Below are positions 23,063-32,548 of a DNA stretch of 64,000 bases, in pieces. Source of the DNA: Photobacterium lutimaris (lineage in GTDB: Bacteria; Pseudomonadota; Gammaproteobacteria; Enterobacterales; Vibrionaceae). Position numbers and translations under genes: made by a program. Position 1 is the stretch's first letter. Each line of letters opens with the position of its first letter. The stretch lies in NCBI RefSeq assembly GCF_003025555.1, contig NZ_PYMH01000001.1:992001-1056000 (forward strand), written 5' to 3'. Below the pieces are notes generated by a model. It made no database searches. It was not told the origin of the DNA and was given only the letters and a program-made list of their open reading frames with translations.

Positions 23063-25942
23063 ATGACCGACATGACTCTTCTAAATGCATTAAGTGACGA
23101 TATGGAATTTGCAGGTCGTCACAATGGACCGGATTCGGCACAACAAAAAATCATGCTGGAAACTATCGGCGTATCAAGCGTTGATCAGCTAATCGATGAA
23201 ACGGTTCCGGCAGCAATTCGCCTACCAGAGCCTATGCAGCTCGACCTGCCACAAAGCGAAGCGGATATGCTGGCCTCACTGAAAGCGATTGCCAGCAAGA
23301 ATATCATTAACCGCAGCTATATCGGTCAGGGTTACTACAACACCTATACTCCAAACGTTATTCTACGCAACATACTGGAAAACCCAGGTTGGTACACCGC
23401 TTATACGCCTTACCAACCGGAAATATCTCAAGGCCGCCTTGAATCACTGCTTAACTATCAGCAGATGATCATGGATCTGACCGGTATGGAGCTGGCTAAC
23501 GCTTCCCTTCTTGACGAAGCTACCGCCGCTGCCGAAGCCATGACCTTGTGTCAGCGTGCGAGCAAGAATAAAAGCAAGGCGTTTTTCGTTTCTAACGACT
23601 TGCACCCACAGACCGTTGATGTGGTCCTGACTCGTGCCGGTTACATTGGTATTGAAATCATCCGCGGTGATATTCAAGATCTTGACCAGCATGATGTTTT
23701 CGGTGCCTTGGTTCAGTACCCGGGAACAACGGGTAATATTCAAGATCTCACTAGCATTATTGAAGCCGCGCATACCAAAAAAACCTTGGTTGCTGTCGCT
23801 TCTGATCTGCTAGCACTGACCCTGCTTAAAGCGCCAGGTGAAATGGGCGCAGATGTTGTTATTGGCTCAGCTCAGCGCTTCGGCGTACCGATGGGCTTTG
23901 GTGGTCCACACGCTGGCTTTATGGCAACAAAAGACAAGCATAAGCGTACTATGCCTGGCCGTGTTATCGGCGTTTCTAAAGACTCCCGTGACAACCAAGC
24001 ACTCCGCATGGCGATGCAGACCCGTGAACAGCATATCCGTCGTGAAAAAGCGACATCAAACATCTGTACCGCTCAAGCACTGCTTGCCAACATGGCTGCG
24101 TTTTATGCGCTTTACCATGGCCCTGAGGGTCTGCGTAAAATCGGTCGTCGTGTACACCACCTAACAGCGATTCTTGCTGCAGGTCTGCGTAATTCTGGCA
24201 TTGAATTAGGAAACGAGAGCTTCTTCGATACCCTAACGTTAAACACTGGCAAGAAAACAAGTGAGTTCTACAGCAAGGCACTGGATGCAGGCATTAACCT
24301 ACGCAAGTATGATGCGCAGCTTAGTATCAGTATTGACGAAACCACAAAAGTAGCCGACATCGAAGATCTACTGGCTATCTTTAGTGGTGATGGACTGAAA
24401 GCCTCAATGTTCACGGCAGATATCGCCAGTGACGAATTTGCCGCAATTCCAGAAAGCTGCCGTCGTACTAGCCAGTACCTGACTCACCCCGTCTTTAACC
24501 AGTACCACAGTGAAACGCTGATGATGCGTTACATGAAGAAGCTGGAAAACAAGGATTATTCACTGACCCACGGTATGATCCCGCTGGGCAGCTGTACCAT
24601 GAAATTGAATGCTGCCGCTGAGATGATTCCGGTCACATGGCCAGAGTTTGGAGCTCTGCACCCCTTCGCACCAGCAGACCAAGCCAAAGGTTACGCAGAG
24701 CTGGCAGATAACCTGTCTAAGATGCTGTGTGAAATCACCGGCTACGATGCGTTCTCGCTACAGCCTAACTCAGGTGCCCAAGGCGAATATGCCGGTCTTA
24801 TTGCTATCCAGCGTTACCATGAAGCCAATGGCGACGCACACCGCAATGTCTGCTTGATCCCAAGCTCAGCCCACGGTACTAACCCAGCATCTGCTGCCAT
24901 GGTGTCGATGAAAGTTGTAGTTGTGGGTTGTGATGACCAAGGCAACATCGATGTAGAAGATCTAAAAGCGAAGATCGAAAAACACCGCGATAACCTGTCT
25001 TGCATCATGATCACCTACCCGTCTACTCACGGTGTTTATGAAGAGGCCGTACAGGAAGTGTGTGAGCTTGTGCATGAGGCTGGCGGTCAAGTATACCTAG
25101 ACGGTGCCAACATGAACGCACAGGTAGGCCTAACGAGTCCTGGCTTCATTGGCTCTGACGTTTCTCACCTGAACCTGCACAAGACCTTCTGTATTCCACA
25201 CGGTGGTGGCGGTCCGGGTATGGGGCCTATCGGTGTTAAATCTCACCTTGCCCCATTCCTACCAGGCCATGTTGAGAACACGGAAGCAGAACAACCTCAG
25301 TACGCGGTTTCTGCAGCCGATCTGGGGTCAGCGTCTATCCTGCCAATCTCTTACGCCTATATCGCGATGATGGGTGAAGCAGGCCTAACAGAAGCAACTA
25401 AACTGGCGATTCTGAATGCTAACTACGTGATGGAGCGTCTACGTCCACACTACCCGGTGCTATACCGTGGCACTCATGGCCGTATTGCGCACGAATGTAT
25501 TATTGACATCCGCCCAATCAAAGAAGCGTCAGGCATTTCTGAAGAAGATGTTGCCAAACGTCTGATGGACTACGGTTTCCACGCGCCAACCATGTCGTTC
25601 CCCGTTGCGGGCACGCTAATGATTGAACCAACCGAATCAGAAGACATTGCCGAGCTAAACCGCTTCTGCGACGCGATGATTGCCATCCGCCATGAAATCG
25701 CCCGAGTACAGGACGGCGAGTGGGATCTAAAAGACAACCCACTGGTTAACGCCCCACACACCCAAGCTGACATGATGGATGCTGAGTGGAACCGCAGCTA
25801 CAGCCGTGAGCTTGCTTGCTTCCCATCGACACAAACCAAAGACTCGAAGTACTGGCCAACCGTGAACCGCGTTGATAACGTGTTCGGTGACCGAAACTTG
25901 GTATGTTCGTGCCCAAGCATCGAGAACTATATTGAAGACTAG
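23063..25942 (+). CDS. gcvP: Glycine dehydrogenase (decarboxylating), P protein
   Basis: A 959-residue fused P protein that decarboxylates glycine with PLP and loads the aminomethyl group onto lipoyl-GcvH. Two homologous halves are visible. The N-terminal half contains [36 protein letters not shown] and [25 protein letters not shown]. The C-terminal half contains [28 protein letters not shown] and the PLP lysine Lys707 in [25 protein letters not shown]. Length is normal for the single-chain bacterial form. It is the last gene of the run, followed by a terminator. Confidence 0.97.
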   Translation: MTDMTLLNALSDDMEFAGRHNGPDSAQQKIMLETIGVSSVDQLIDETVPAAIRLPEPMQLDLPQSEADMLASLKAIASKNIINRSYIGQGYYNTYTPNVILRNILENPGWYTAYTPYQPEISQGRLESLLNYQQMIMDLTGMELANASLLDEATAAAEAMTLCQRASKNKSKAFFVSNDLHPQTVDVVLTRAGYIGIEIIRGDIQDLDQHDVFGALVQYPGTTGNIQDLTSIIEAAHTKKTLVAVASDLLALTLLKAPGEMGADVVIGSAQRFGVPMGFGGPHAGFMATKDKHKRTMPGRVIGVSKDSRDNQALRMAMQTREQHIRREKATSNICTAQALLANMAAFYALYHGPEGLRKIGRRVHHLTAILAAGLRNSGIELGNESFFDTLTLNTGKKTSEFYSKALDAGINLRKYDAQLSISIDETTKVADIEDLLAIFSGDGLKASMFTADIASDEFAAIPESCRRTSQYLTHPVFNQYHSETLMMRYMKKLENKDYSLTHGMIPLGSCTMKLNAAAEMIPVTWPEFGALHPFAPADQAKGYAELADNLSKMLCEITGYDAFSLQPNSGAQGEYAGLIAIQRYHEANGDAHRNVCLIPSSAHGTNPASAAMVSMKVVVVGCDDQGNIDVEDLKAKIEKHRDNLSCIMITYPSTHGVYEEAVQEVCELVHEAGGQVYLDGANMNAQVGLTSPGFIGSDVSHLNLHKTFCIPHGGGGPGMGPIGVKSHLAPFLPGHVENTEAEQPQYAVSAADLGSASILPISYAYIAMMGEAGLTEATKLAILNANYVMERLRPHYPVLYRGTHGRIAHECIIDIRPIKEASGISEEDVAKRLMDYGFHAPTMSFPVAGTLMIEPTESEDIAELNRFCDAMIAIRHEIARVQDGEWDLKDNPLVNAPHTQADMMDAEWNRSYSRELACFPSTQTKDSKYWPTVNRVDNVFGDRNLVCSCPSIENYIED

Positions 25943-25998
25943 GGTTAATGACCATGTCATATCAAGTTGGATAACAGCTTAGATTAGGACAGAAGAAC

Positions 25999-26024
25999 AA
26001 AAGCGAACCATTAGGTTCGCTTTT
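25999..26024 (+). terminator. Terminator of gcvP
   Basis: The eleven-base stem AAAAGCGAACC/GGTTCGCTTTT with a four-base loop ends in a run of six T at 26021-26026. Confidence 0.92.
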
Positions 26025-26175
26025 TTATTTTCAATTTTTTGCTTATATGAAGAGAGGCTGAGACGTTCCAGATAATTTCTGCCATTGCAAAGCAACCAGT
26101 TTACCGACAAAGTAGTGGCCAACTTAACTCATCTATTATATAAACCTACCCTCTTTAGTACATCAGGACCCTTAA

Positions 26176-26922
26176 ATGTCTAAATCTGACTCTGCAACGA
26201 GTGAAATAATTGATAATTTTGTGGCACCTGAGTGTCTGGCTAGGGTAGAGATCCTTTATCAAGATAATGATATTTTATTGATTAATAAGCCGAGTGGTTT
26301 GTTAAGTTTATCGGGTAAAAACCCGCTTAATTGGGATTCAGTGCATTATCGTTTAGTTAACGGTCAAGCCGCTACCCAGACTAAAAAAGCAACGCCTGCT
26401 TTTGTGGATGCTAAATTGCCACATCGACTAGATTTAGGGACTTCTGGCGTTATGGTGGTGGGACTTAACCATGCTGCATCTAAGAGTCTGAATAAACAGT
26501 TTCAAGCACGTACAGTACAAAAACGTTATCTGGCTATGTTAGCAGGATGGGTTGAAGCTGACGGTGGCCAAATATCTGCCCCCATTGCTAAAGATAAGGC
26601 TTTGTTTCCGCGTGTAAAGATTTGCCACTGTACGGGTAAAAGTGCCACTAGTGACTATCAGGTAATTAGTCGCTTTAGTAACCCTCCTAGAACTTTAGTG
26701 CAATACACCCCCATTACAGGTCGCACCCATCAATTGCGGATCCATAGCCTTGAATTTGGCCACCCTATTTTAGGTTGTGATCTTTATAACAGCCCAGATC
26801 TCAGCAACTACCCTGAACCGAATGACATATCACAGCGCTTAATGCTCCATGCCAGCGATATTTACTTCACTCACCCAGTCACAGGCGAGCCTATCCATGG
26901 TCATAGCCCAAATCCATTTTAA
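26176..26922 (+). CDS. RluA-family pseudouridine synthase
   Basis: A 248-residue RNA pseudouridine synthase. The signature motif with the catalytic Asp is PHRLDLGTSGVMVVGLN (about residues 83-99). Further family segments are ILYQDNDILLINKPSGLLSL near the start, TVQKRYLAMLAGWV, the GRTHQLRIHSLEFGHPILGCDLY block and LMLHASDIYFTHPVTGE at the end. There is no S4 RNA-binding domain, so it belongs with the RluA/RluC-like single-domain enzymes. The exact target (23S rRNA or tRNA) cannot be read from sequence. It stands alone on the plus strand. The coding sequence looks more A+T-rich than the gcv genes. Confidence 0.88.
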   Translation: MSKSDSATSEIIDNFVAPECLARVEILYQDNDILLINKPSGLLSLSGKNPLNWDSVHYRLVNGQAATQTKKATPAFVDAKLPHRLDLGTSGVMVVGLNHAASKSLNKQFQARTVQKRYLAMLAGWVEADGGQISAPIAKDKALFPRVKICHCTGKSATSDYQVISRFSNPPRTLVQYTPITGRTHQLRIHSLEFGHPILGCDLYNSPDLSNYPEPNDISQRLMLHASDIYFTHPVTGEPIHGHSPNPF

Positions 26923-27042
26923 GTGATAAATGTCACATCTATACTTGTTTCGAGCTTGTGCGCTCAAATCTTCAGTCTTCCGAACTTTTGCGCAAATGAG
27001 ATAACGTACCTTTTAAACTTATACGTTTTTTCCAGCTCTATG

Positions 27043-27111
27043 ACAGTGTGACTTCTACGGCTCCGTTACGTTTAATTACAATACGACAGAATCGCTTGGT
27101 GATCACACTGT
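27043..27111. mobile_element. Solo IS end or small IS-derived element
   Basis: Bases 27082-27107 are identical over 26 positions to the outermost right end of the IS1202-group element (34325-34350), in the same orientation. The 69-base segment is bounded by a nine-base inverted repeat ACAGTGTGA (27043-27051) and TCACACTGT (27103-27111), so it could be a miniature derivative rather than a truncated end. The rest of 26923-27361 holds only the heptamer repeat listed separately. A 61-codon frame across it has no coding character. Confidence 0.6.
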
Positions 27112-27173
27112 GTTACACATCCACGTCAGCACACCTCTGGACATTTCCGTGTAAAATTTTTTGCTCCAATTTT

Positions 27174-27206
27174 CCTATTCCCTATTTCCTATTTCCTATT
27201 TCCTAT
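27174..27206. repeat. Heptanucleotide tandem repeat (CCTATTT)
   Basis: About 4.7 tandem copies of the seven-base unit CCTATTT; the first copy has a C in the last position. It is intergenic, and slipped-strand length variation is possible. Confidence 0.85.
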
Positions 27207-27327
27207 GAGAAAAAGTATCTTGAAACCCGGTAATGCCATATTCTCAATTGGGGAGATCAAAATTGTAGAAGCTTTTGTCTTGTGACCTTGTATCAGAATA
27301 GCTCTCGTCCAGAATAGTCATGACAGA

Positions 27328-27356
27328 TAAAGCCTGCAATTCAATTACAGGCTTTT
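27328..27356 (-). terminator. Terminator downstream of the 54-residue gene
   Basis: The stem AAAGCCTG/CAGGCTTT with an A+T-rich loop lies directly beyond the stop of the minus-strand gene at 27362-27526. T residues follow on both strands, so it could act in either direction. Confidence 0.6.
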
Positions 27357-27361
27357 AAAAA

Positions 27362-27526
27362 TCAGTTGAATCGGTAGTTAAGCCCTGCACTCAGACTGTC
27401 TTCATCAATATGGCCCTGATTCGACTTCATCCCGAATGAGTGATTGTAGTTACTGACAACCTGAGCTTGAGATACAGTTGGTAGTACGGCGATCATTGCA
27501 ATGGTAAGCAATTTTATTTGTTTCAT
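27362..27526 (-). CDS. 54-residue exported protein, possibly a collapsed outer-membrane gene
   Basis: The frame begins MKQIKLLTIAMIAVLPTVSQA, a complete signal peptide, followed by QVVSNYNHSFGMKSNQGHID and ending EDSLSAGLNYRFN. The end looks like the last strand of an outer-membrane barrel and the start like its N-terminus, so the gene may be an in-frame internal deletion of a porin-like gene. Alternatively it is a genuine short exported protein. It has GGAG at the right distance before the ATG and a terminator right after the stop. It lies 21 bases downstream of the ene-reductase stop, so it is the last gene of the grxB-nemA unit. Confidence 0.5.
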   Translation of the reverse strand: MKQIKLLTIAMIAVLPTVSQAQVVSNYNHSFGMKSNQGHIDEDSLSAGLNYRFN

Positions 27527-27547
27527 GTTTTTATCTCCAATGGCTAA

Positions 27548-28669
27548 TTAAACTTCTTTGAATGTTGGATAATCAATGTAGCCATGTTCGTTACCACCAA
27601 ACAGAGTTGCGCCATCCAGGTCAGCGAGTTCATAGTCGTTCACCAAGCGTGAAACTAAGTCTGGATTCGACACGAATGGACGACCGAAGGCGACTAGGTC
27701 AGCGTAACCTTTGTTTAGCACTTCATCTGCGCGCTCTTGCGTGTAGCTACCCGCGACAATGATTGTGTTGGTGAAAATTTCACGCAACTCAATACGGAAG
27801 CTTTCAGGGATCACTGGTGCATCATCCCAATCCGCTTCTGATAAGTGCATGTAAGCGATATCACGAGCTTGTAGTTCTTTCGATGCTTCAAGGATTGTTG
27901 GAACGATATCTGGGCAATCCATGTCTTTAAATGTGATGAACGGAGCAAGACGCACACCAACCTTATCCGCACCGATTGTTTCAATCACGGCATCAACAAC
28001 TTCAAGGAGGAAGCGGATACGGTTCTCACGAGTGCCACCATAGTTATCAGTACGCTTGTTTGAGTTTGTACGAAGGAACTGATCGATGAGGTAGCCATTA
28101 CCACCATGGATCTCAACGCCATCAAAGCCTGCTTCTACAGCCCGTTTGGCAGAGTAGGCAAAGTCTTTAACTACGCGATCAATATCCGCCTGAGTCATCT
28201 CACGAGGTTGAATGCAATTAACCATATTGCCGTTACCGTTGTCATCAGAGATCCAAACCTTAGTCTCAACGGGAGCTAAAGCAGAAGGTGCGATAGGTCG
28301 TTCACCTTTTTGGAAGGTTGGGTGAGAAACACGACCTACATGCCATAGCTGGCAGAACATAGCTGCACCTTGGTCATGTGCTGCTTTCGTGACTGGTTGC
28401 CAACCTTTTACTTGTTCGTCAGTGTAAGCACCAGGAGTGAATGAGTAACCTTGAGAGTCATCTGAAATCTGTGTCGCTTCAGAGATGATTAAACCAGCAG
28501 TAGCCCGTTGTTTGTAGTACGTAGCCATCATTTCATTTGGTACGTTCCCCGGTTGACTTGTACGAGCGCGAGTCATTGGCGCCATTACGACACGGTTTTG
28601 TAAATCCAAGTCTTTTAGGTTTGTTTTTTGGAATAGTTTGCTCATCAGTGTTTTCATGATAATTGTCAT
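27548..28669 (-). CDS. nemA: Alkene reductase of the Old Yellow Enzyme family
   Basis: A 373-residue FMN-dependent ene reductase (NemA-like). It uses NAD(P)H to reduce activated C=C bonds, N-ethylmaleimide and nitro compounds. Family landmarks are LFQKTNLKDLDLQNRVVMAPMTRAR near the start, AGLIISEATQIS, FCQLWHVGRVSHP, the catalytic region FDGVEIHGGNGYLIDQFLRTNSNKRTDNYGG, and DLVAFGRPFVSNPDLVSRL binding the FMN phosphate. Homologues usually begin at the internal MSKLF (residue 9), but the first ATG lies two bases after the grxB stop (TAAGATG), so translation may be coupled to grxB and the true start is uncertain. Together with grxB it suggests response to electrophiles. Confidence 0.9.
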   Translation of the reverse strand: MTIIMKTLMSKLFQKTNLKDLDLQNRVVMAPMTRARTSQPGNVPNEMMATYYKQRATAGLIISEATQISDDSQGYSFTPGAYTDEQVKGWQPVTKAAHDQGAAMFCQLWHVGRVSHPTFQKGERPIAPSALAPVETKVWISDDNGNGNMVNCIQPREMTQADIDRVVKDFAYSAKRAVEAGFDGVEIHGGNGYLIDQFLRTNSNKRTDNYGGTRENRIRFLLEVVDAVIETIGADKVGVRLAPFITFKDMDCPDIVPTILEASKELQARDIAYMHLSEADWDDAPVIPESFRIELREIFTNTIIVAGSYTQERADEVLNKGYADLVAFGRPFVSNPDLVSRLVNDYELADLDGATLFGGNEHGYIDYPTFKEV

Positions 28670-28670
28670 C

Positions 28671-29300
28671 TTATTTTAGTAGTTTAACATTTGTTTTTTT
28701 GCTTACTGACTCCATCCATTCCTTAACGGATAGATCCCAGTTGATTTCTGGTGCGCAGAAGAAACCACGGAGAATAGAGAAGACAATTGCCTCATCGACT
28801 AACTTCATGCGCTTATCAGAACCAAGATGAAGAACATCACCGGCTTTGCGAATCAATGCTTCAACTTCTTCAGCGATTACTGACGTGTCGGCAAGCAGCG
28901 CATCAAAGTTCAAAGCTTCAGTTTCTTTTTTGCTTCGCCATGCTTTCTTTGATGAATCAGTAGAAAACTCTTTCAGATCCATTAATGACCAGCGTGGATA
29001 GCCAACTTTCTGAAGCGGTGAAAATGCAGAGCGTTGCCAATCAAGTACAGCTTGCGATGGAATATTTGTTTCTACTGAATCTGCAAGGTTTAAGAAGTGA
29101 TTGATGATATCCAAGCTTTCTACAATGGCTTCACCATCGCCTTTTACGAAAACTGGAACTTGCTTGTTACCAATGATGTCTGTTGTTGTTTTGTCATCAT
29201 CATAATCAATAGTCACAACATCAATAGCCAGGTTAAGCATACCGGCAACGAAGCGAACTCGGGCACTGAATGGGCAATGTTCATAGATATAAAGTTTCAT
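28671..29300 (-). CDS. grxB: Glutaredoxin 2-like protein
   Basis: A 209-residue protein with an N-terminal thioredoxin-like domain (MKLYIYEHCPFSARVRFVAGML, with KQVPVF and ESLDIINHFL) and a helical GST-like C-terminal domain, the architecture of E. coli Grx2. The usual CPYC active site is CPFS here, so only the N-terminal cysteine remains. It may therefore work by a monothiol, glutathione-transferring mechanism (inference). The ribosome site AGGAAAG precedes the ATG. It is the first gene of the grxB-nemA unit, and the MFS gene upstream ends at its own terminator. Confidence 0.88.
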   Translation of the reverse strand: MKLYIYEHCPFSARVRFVAGMLNLAIDVVTIDYDDDKTTTDIIGNKQVPVFVKGDGEAIVESLDIINHFLNLADSVETNIPSQAVLDWQRSAFSPLQKVGYPRWSLMDLKEFSTDSSKKAWRSKKETEALNFDALLADTSVIAEEVEALIRKAGDVLHLGSDKRMKLVDEAIVFSILRGFFCAPEINWDLSVKEWMESVSKKTNVKLLK

Positions 29301-29360
29301 AATCTTTCCTGGGTAAGTCGTCTTTAGGTCTTATCAAAAGCATTTATCCACAATATCCTT

Positions 29361-29385
29361 TGATAAAAGGCCCAGCTTGTGGGCC
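29361..29385 (-). terminator. Terminator of the MFS transporter gene
   Basis: The stem GGCCCA/TGGGCC with loop GCTTG has a T-run on the minus strand (complement of AAAA at 29365-29368), 12 bases beyond the transporter stop. Confidence 0.8.
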
Positions 29386-29396
29386 ATTTCTGTCTA

Positions 29397-30584
29397 TTAG
29401 CTAGCTAAGCTAGGGGTTAATTTATCCTGTGAATTCTCACGGCGGTTTGCTTTAGCGATGAGCAGTAAGCCTATTATTGGGACAATTACTGCTGCGTAAG
29501 GGATCATGCCGGCACCCATTTGGCTATCAAGTACCATGCCGCCAAGGAAGCCACCAAATGCATTTGCTAAGTTGAATGCTGAGATATTAGCGGTTGCTGC
29601 TAGTTCCTGACCTTCCCCACCATGGTTCATGACTCGGAGCTGCATCGCCGGTACGTTTGCAAATGATGCAATACCGAAAACGAAAGCTGCTGCTACAAAC
29701 AAGATCTTGTTGTCAACGACCAGGCCAACAACAATCAGTGAAGCAATCATTGCGACAGCCCAGAACATGGATGCTTTGCTAAGGTTCTTGTCTGAAGAAC
29801 GACCGCCAAGTGTGTTACCAATGATGAGACCAACTCCAACAATAACTAGAATCCAAGCAACTGCATCTTCACCGTAACCAGTAATGTGCATAGCAATGGG
29901 GGCAATGTATCCATATAGCGTCATGAAGCCAGACCATGCAAAGGAAGTGATTGCTAAGCTAATTAGTAACATTGGGTTTTTAAATGCCATAAGCTGAGCT
30001 TTAATGTTCTTCGCTTCACCGTGACCCGTTGATTTGATAGAAGTCAGGATTGAAACCATCGCTACTGCACCGAACGCGGCAACAGTAAGGAATGTGTTGT
30101 GCCACCCGAACTGCAAGCTGATCCAAGTGCCAGCGGGAACACCAAGTACATTGGCAAGAGTAAGACCTGCGAACATCTGACCAACAGCGCGACCAGCCAT
30201 TTTTTCTGATACCAGGTTGGTAGCAACGACAGCGCCAATACCATAGAACGGGCCTTGAACCAGGCCAGAAATGACACGGCTAACTAATAGTAAGTGGTAG
30301 TTTGGCGCGAAAGCTGACAGTACATTACCAATGATGAACAGTGCCATCAGTCCAGTCAGTACCGCTTTTTTATTAAAACGGGCTAAATAAATGGTTAAGA
30401 TCGGGCCGCCAACTACAATTGCTAACGCGTAAGCACTGATTAAGTAACCCGCCTGGCCTTCAGTGATTGATAATGATGTTGCTATCTGAGGAAGAATACC
30501 CGCGATAACAAATTCTGCTGTGCCAATTGCGAATGCGGCTAGTGTTAATATCCAAACTTGGAATGGCATCTTTTCTTGGTTCAT
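29397..30584 (-). CDS. MFS drug/metabolite exporter
   Basis: A 395-residue major-facilitator transporter of the 12-helix DHA1 type, most like the AraJ/YdhP/PbuE group. Landmarks are FAIGTAEFVIAGILPQIATSLSITEGQAGYLISAYALAIVVGGP at the N-terminus, the helix 5 antiporter motif region LTLANVLGVPAGTWISLQFGW, and a charged loop after helix 6. It probably exports small molecules out of the cell in exchange for protons; the substrate is unknown. The SDR gene lies 74 bases upstream on the same strand and likely shares its promoter under the divergent LysR regulator. Confidence 0.85.
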   Translation of the reverse strand: MNQEKMPFQVWILTLAAFAIGTAEFVIAGILPQIATSLSITEGQAGYLISAYALAIVVGGPILTIYLARFNKKAVLTGLMALFIIGNVLSAFAPNYHLLLVSRVISGLVQGPFYGIGAVVATNLVSEKMAGRAVGQMFAGLTLANVLGVPAGTWISLQFGWHNTFLTVAAFGAVAMVSILTSIKSTGHGEAKNIKAQLMAFKNPMLLISLAITSFAWSGFMTLYGYIAPIAMHITGYGEDAVAWILVIVGVGLIIGNTLGGRSSDKNLSKASMFWAVAMIASLIVVGLVVDNKILFVAAAFVFGIASFANVPAMQLRVMNHGGEGQELAATANISAFNLANAFGGFLGGMVLDSQMGAGMIPYAAVIVPIIGLLLIAKANRRENSQDKLTPSLAS

Positions 30585-30658
30585 GTTTGATTATCTCTCG
30601 TTTTACGGCGGTATTAATGGGCGCAGAGTTGTATACCCATAAGTAGCATTTTTATGTA

Positions 30659-31327
30659 TCAGCTAACTAAAGCACCACCATCAACATCGATGATTGAACC
30701 CGTCATGTATTGGTTAGTGATAGCCATGAAGTAAGCCTGCGCAACATCTAAAGCCTCGCCAACTTTACCGGCTGGTAAATTACTCTTAGCACGTTCGTAC
30801 ATAGCATTGCGGACAATTTCATCCATATTCTTATAGGCGGTTGTCATCGTTAGACCTGGGCTTACAGCGTTAACTCGAATAGGTGATAACTCTTTAGCAA
30901 GAACCTTTGTCACAGCTTCTAGAGCGGCATTAATTGCTGTCTTTGTGTAAGTGTTGGCAACAACTTTGCGTGAAAGCATGCCTGTTGTTAGCGTAATGGA
31001 ACCATTAGGCTTCATGTAACGCACAGCATGCTTAGTTGCATTGATTGAACCCCAGAACTTAGTATCGAAAGCTACTTTTGCATCTTCGATGGCTACATCA
31101 GTAACCTTGCCTGCTGGAGCGTATGAGCCAGCGGTAATGACAAGGTGATCGAAAGCACCAATTGATTCGAAGTAACAATGCACTGCCTTCTCATCACTGA
31201 TATCAAGGCCCGTCTGGCGACTCGCAACATGGACAATGTTTTCGCCATTATCAAAATATTTTGCGACAGCTTCACCGATACCTGATGTGCCGCCGATAAT
31301 TACGTAAGTTATTTTTTCCTGGCTCAT
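30659..31327 (-). CDS. Short-chain dehydrogenase/reductase
   Basis: A 222-residue SDR with the nucleotide-binding motif VIIGGTSGIGEAVAKYF and a truncated-length fold ending in GSIIDVDGGALVS. The usual Tyr-x-x-x-Lys catalytic pair appears altered: the corresponding region reads RKVVANTYTKTAINAALEAVTKVLAKEL, with Tyr-Thr-Lys adjacent rather than the standard YxxxK spacing. This indicates an atypical active site or a non-classical SDR. Substrate unknown. It is divergent from the LysR gene at 31447, with which it shares a 119-base promoter region. Confidence 0.8.
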   Translation of the reverse strand: MSQEKITYVIIGGTSGIGEAVAKYFDNGENIVHVASRQTGLDISDEKAVHCYFESIGAFDHLVITAGSYAPAGKVTDVAIEDAKVAFDTKFWGSINATKHAVRYMKPNGSITLTTGMLSRKVVANTYTKTAINAALEAVTKVLAKELSPIRVNAVSPGLTMTTAYKNMDEIVRNAMYERAKSNLPAGKVGEALDVAQAYFMAITNQYMTGSIIDVDGGALVS

Positions 31328-31374
31328 AGTTCGTTCCGCTTTGTTATTTCCCGTTGATGATTGCCATTATATTC

Positions 31375-31410
31375 ATTCGTTTTATTTTGATAATTGGGTA
31401 AAATACGAAT
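31375..31410. promoter_or_regulatory. Candidate LysR operator in the SDR/LysR promoter region
   Basis: The inverted repeat ATTCGT...ACGAAT (31375-31380 and 31405-31410), with flanking TTTA/TAAA symmetry, is centred between the divergent SDR and LysR genes. A partial third copy (TTATTCG) follows at about 31413-31420. The location is typical for LysR-type autoregulatory sites. Confidence 0.45.
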
Positions 31411-31446
31411 TCATTATTCGATTAAGCTGAATAGCAGAAGGGAAAG

Positions 31447-32370
31447 GTGGATAAATTTTCTGATATGGCAATGTTCGTGAGTATTGTGAAACACCAGGGA
31501 CTGGCAGCAGCGGGGCGTGAGCTTGGCCTATCTCCAGCCACAATGACGGCAAGACTCCAGGCGCTTGAAGAAAGGTATGGTGTGAAGCTTCTCAATCGGA
31601 GCACAAGGCATGTGTCACTGACAGACTCTGGTGAGCTTTATTACAAAGCCTGTATTGATATATTGGATAATGTCGATGAGGTAGAGAATCTTATCCAGAA
31701 TGGTGTGAAAGAGGTTAAAGGCTCATTAAAGATCGTCGCGCCAAAAGATATTGGTAAACAATATATTCTTCCTATATTGAATGAGTTCTCTGAACTGTAC
31801 CCAGATGTCGTACCATATCTATATTTGAACGATCACATATCCAACATTGCTGAATCTGGTATGGATATTGTTATTCGGTATGGAGAGCTTGCTGATAGCA
31901 GTTTGATATTACGACGACTGTCACCAAGCCGACGAGTGCTATGTGCATCGCCTGAGTACCTTGCAAAGCATGGGACACCATTAAAGCCACAGGACTTAGT
32001 TAATCATGATTGCCTGGTAATGCTTAGCAGCAATGAGGAACTAAAGACATGGCATTTCCAGGAACAAGACAAGAAGAGATCAATCACAGTTGTACCTAAG
32101 CGATTCTCAGATGATGGTGAGGTTATTAGGCGCTGGGCATTAGAGGGGGCAGGGATAGCACTTAAATCGATTCTAGACGTACAAGCTGACATTAATAACC
32201 TACGTCTTGTCACCGTGCTCAACGGATACATGAAGAACTTCAATACATCGACGTCAGTATCAAGCGCAGACTTGAATGTTGTGTATATCAGTAAGAAGTA
32301 CCAGCCAAAACGAATCCGGCTATTCTTGGATTTTCTTTTTGAAAGATTCAACGATTTAGTTGAAAAGTAA
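31447..32370 (+). CDS. LysR-family transcriptional regulator
   Basis: A 307-residue LysR regulator with N-terminal winged helix (about 3-62: FSDMAMFVSIVKHQGLAAAGRELGLSPATMTARLQALEERYGVKLLNRSTRHVSLTDSG) and a C-terminal periplasmic-binding-like effector domain. It starts at GTG (31447) with GAAGGG seven bases upstream. The subgroup resembles CrgA/AaeR-like regulators that often sit divergent to SDR, MFS or oxidoreductase genes. It most likely controls the SDR-MFS pair (inference from position and the inverted repeat between them). Confidence 0.88.
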   Translation: MDKFSDMAMFVSIVKHQGLAAAGRELGLSPATMTARLQALEERYGVKLLNRSTRHVSLTDSGELYYKACIDILDNVDEVENLIQNGVKEVKGSLKIVAPKDIGKQYILPILNEFSELYPDVVPYLYLNDHISNIAESGMDIVIRYGELADSSLILRRLSPSRRVLCASPEYLAKHGTPLKPQDLVNHDCLVMLSSNEELKTWHFQEQDKKRSITVVPKRFSDDGEVIRRWALEGAGIALKSILDVQADINNLRLVTVLNGYMKNFNTSTSVSSADLNVVYISKKYQPKRIRLFLDFLFERFNDLVEK

Positions 32371-32548
32371 AAAAAATCGGAGATAGGCTTTCTACATGCA
32401 CATTTAGTATGCAAAAAAATGAAGGTCTATCACTAACAGACCTTTTGATGTCTGATGCTTCGTAAAAGCGATAATAAAATGTATCACAAACCAACATTAA
32501 CAGCCTGTGAATGAGCAATAGCACTAAGTGGAAATGGGGCAAAATCGT

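Noticed and set aside
27048..27233. 61-codon frame over the IS end and heptamer repeat
   Set aside because: It consists of IS-end and simple-repeat sequence, has a biased composition and no ribosome site.
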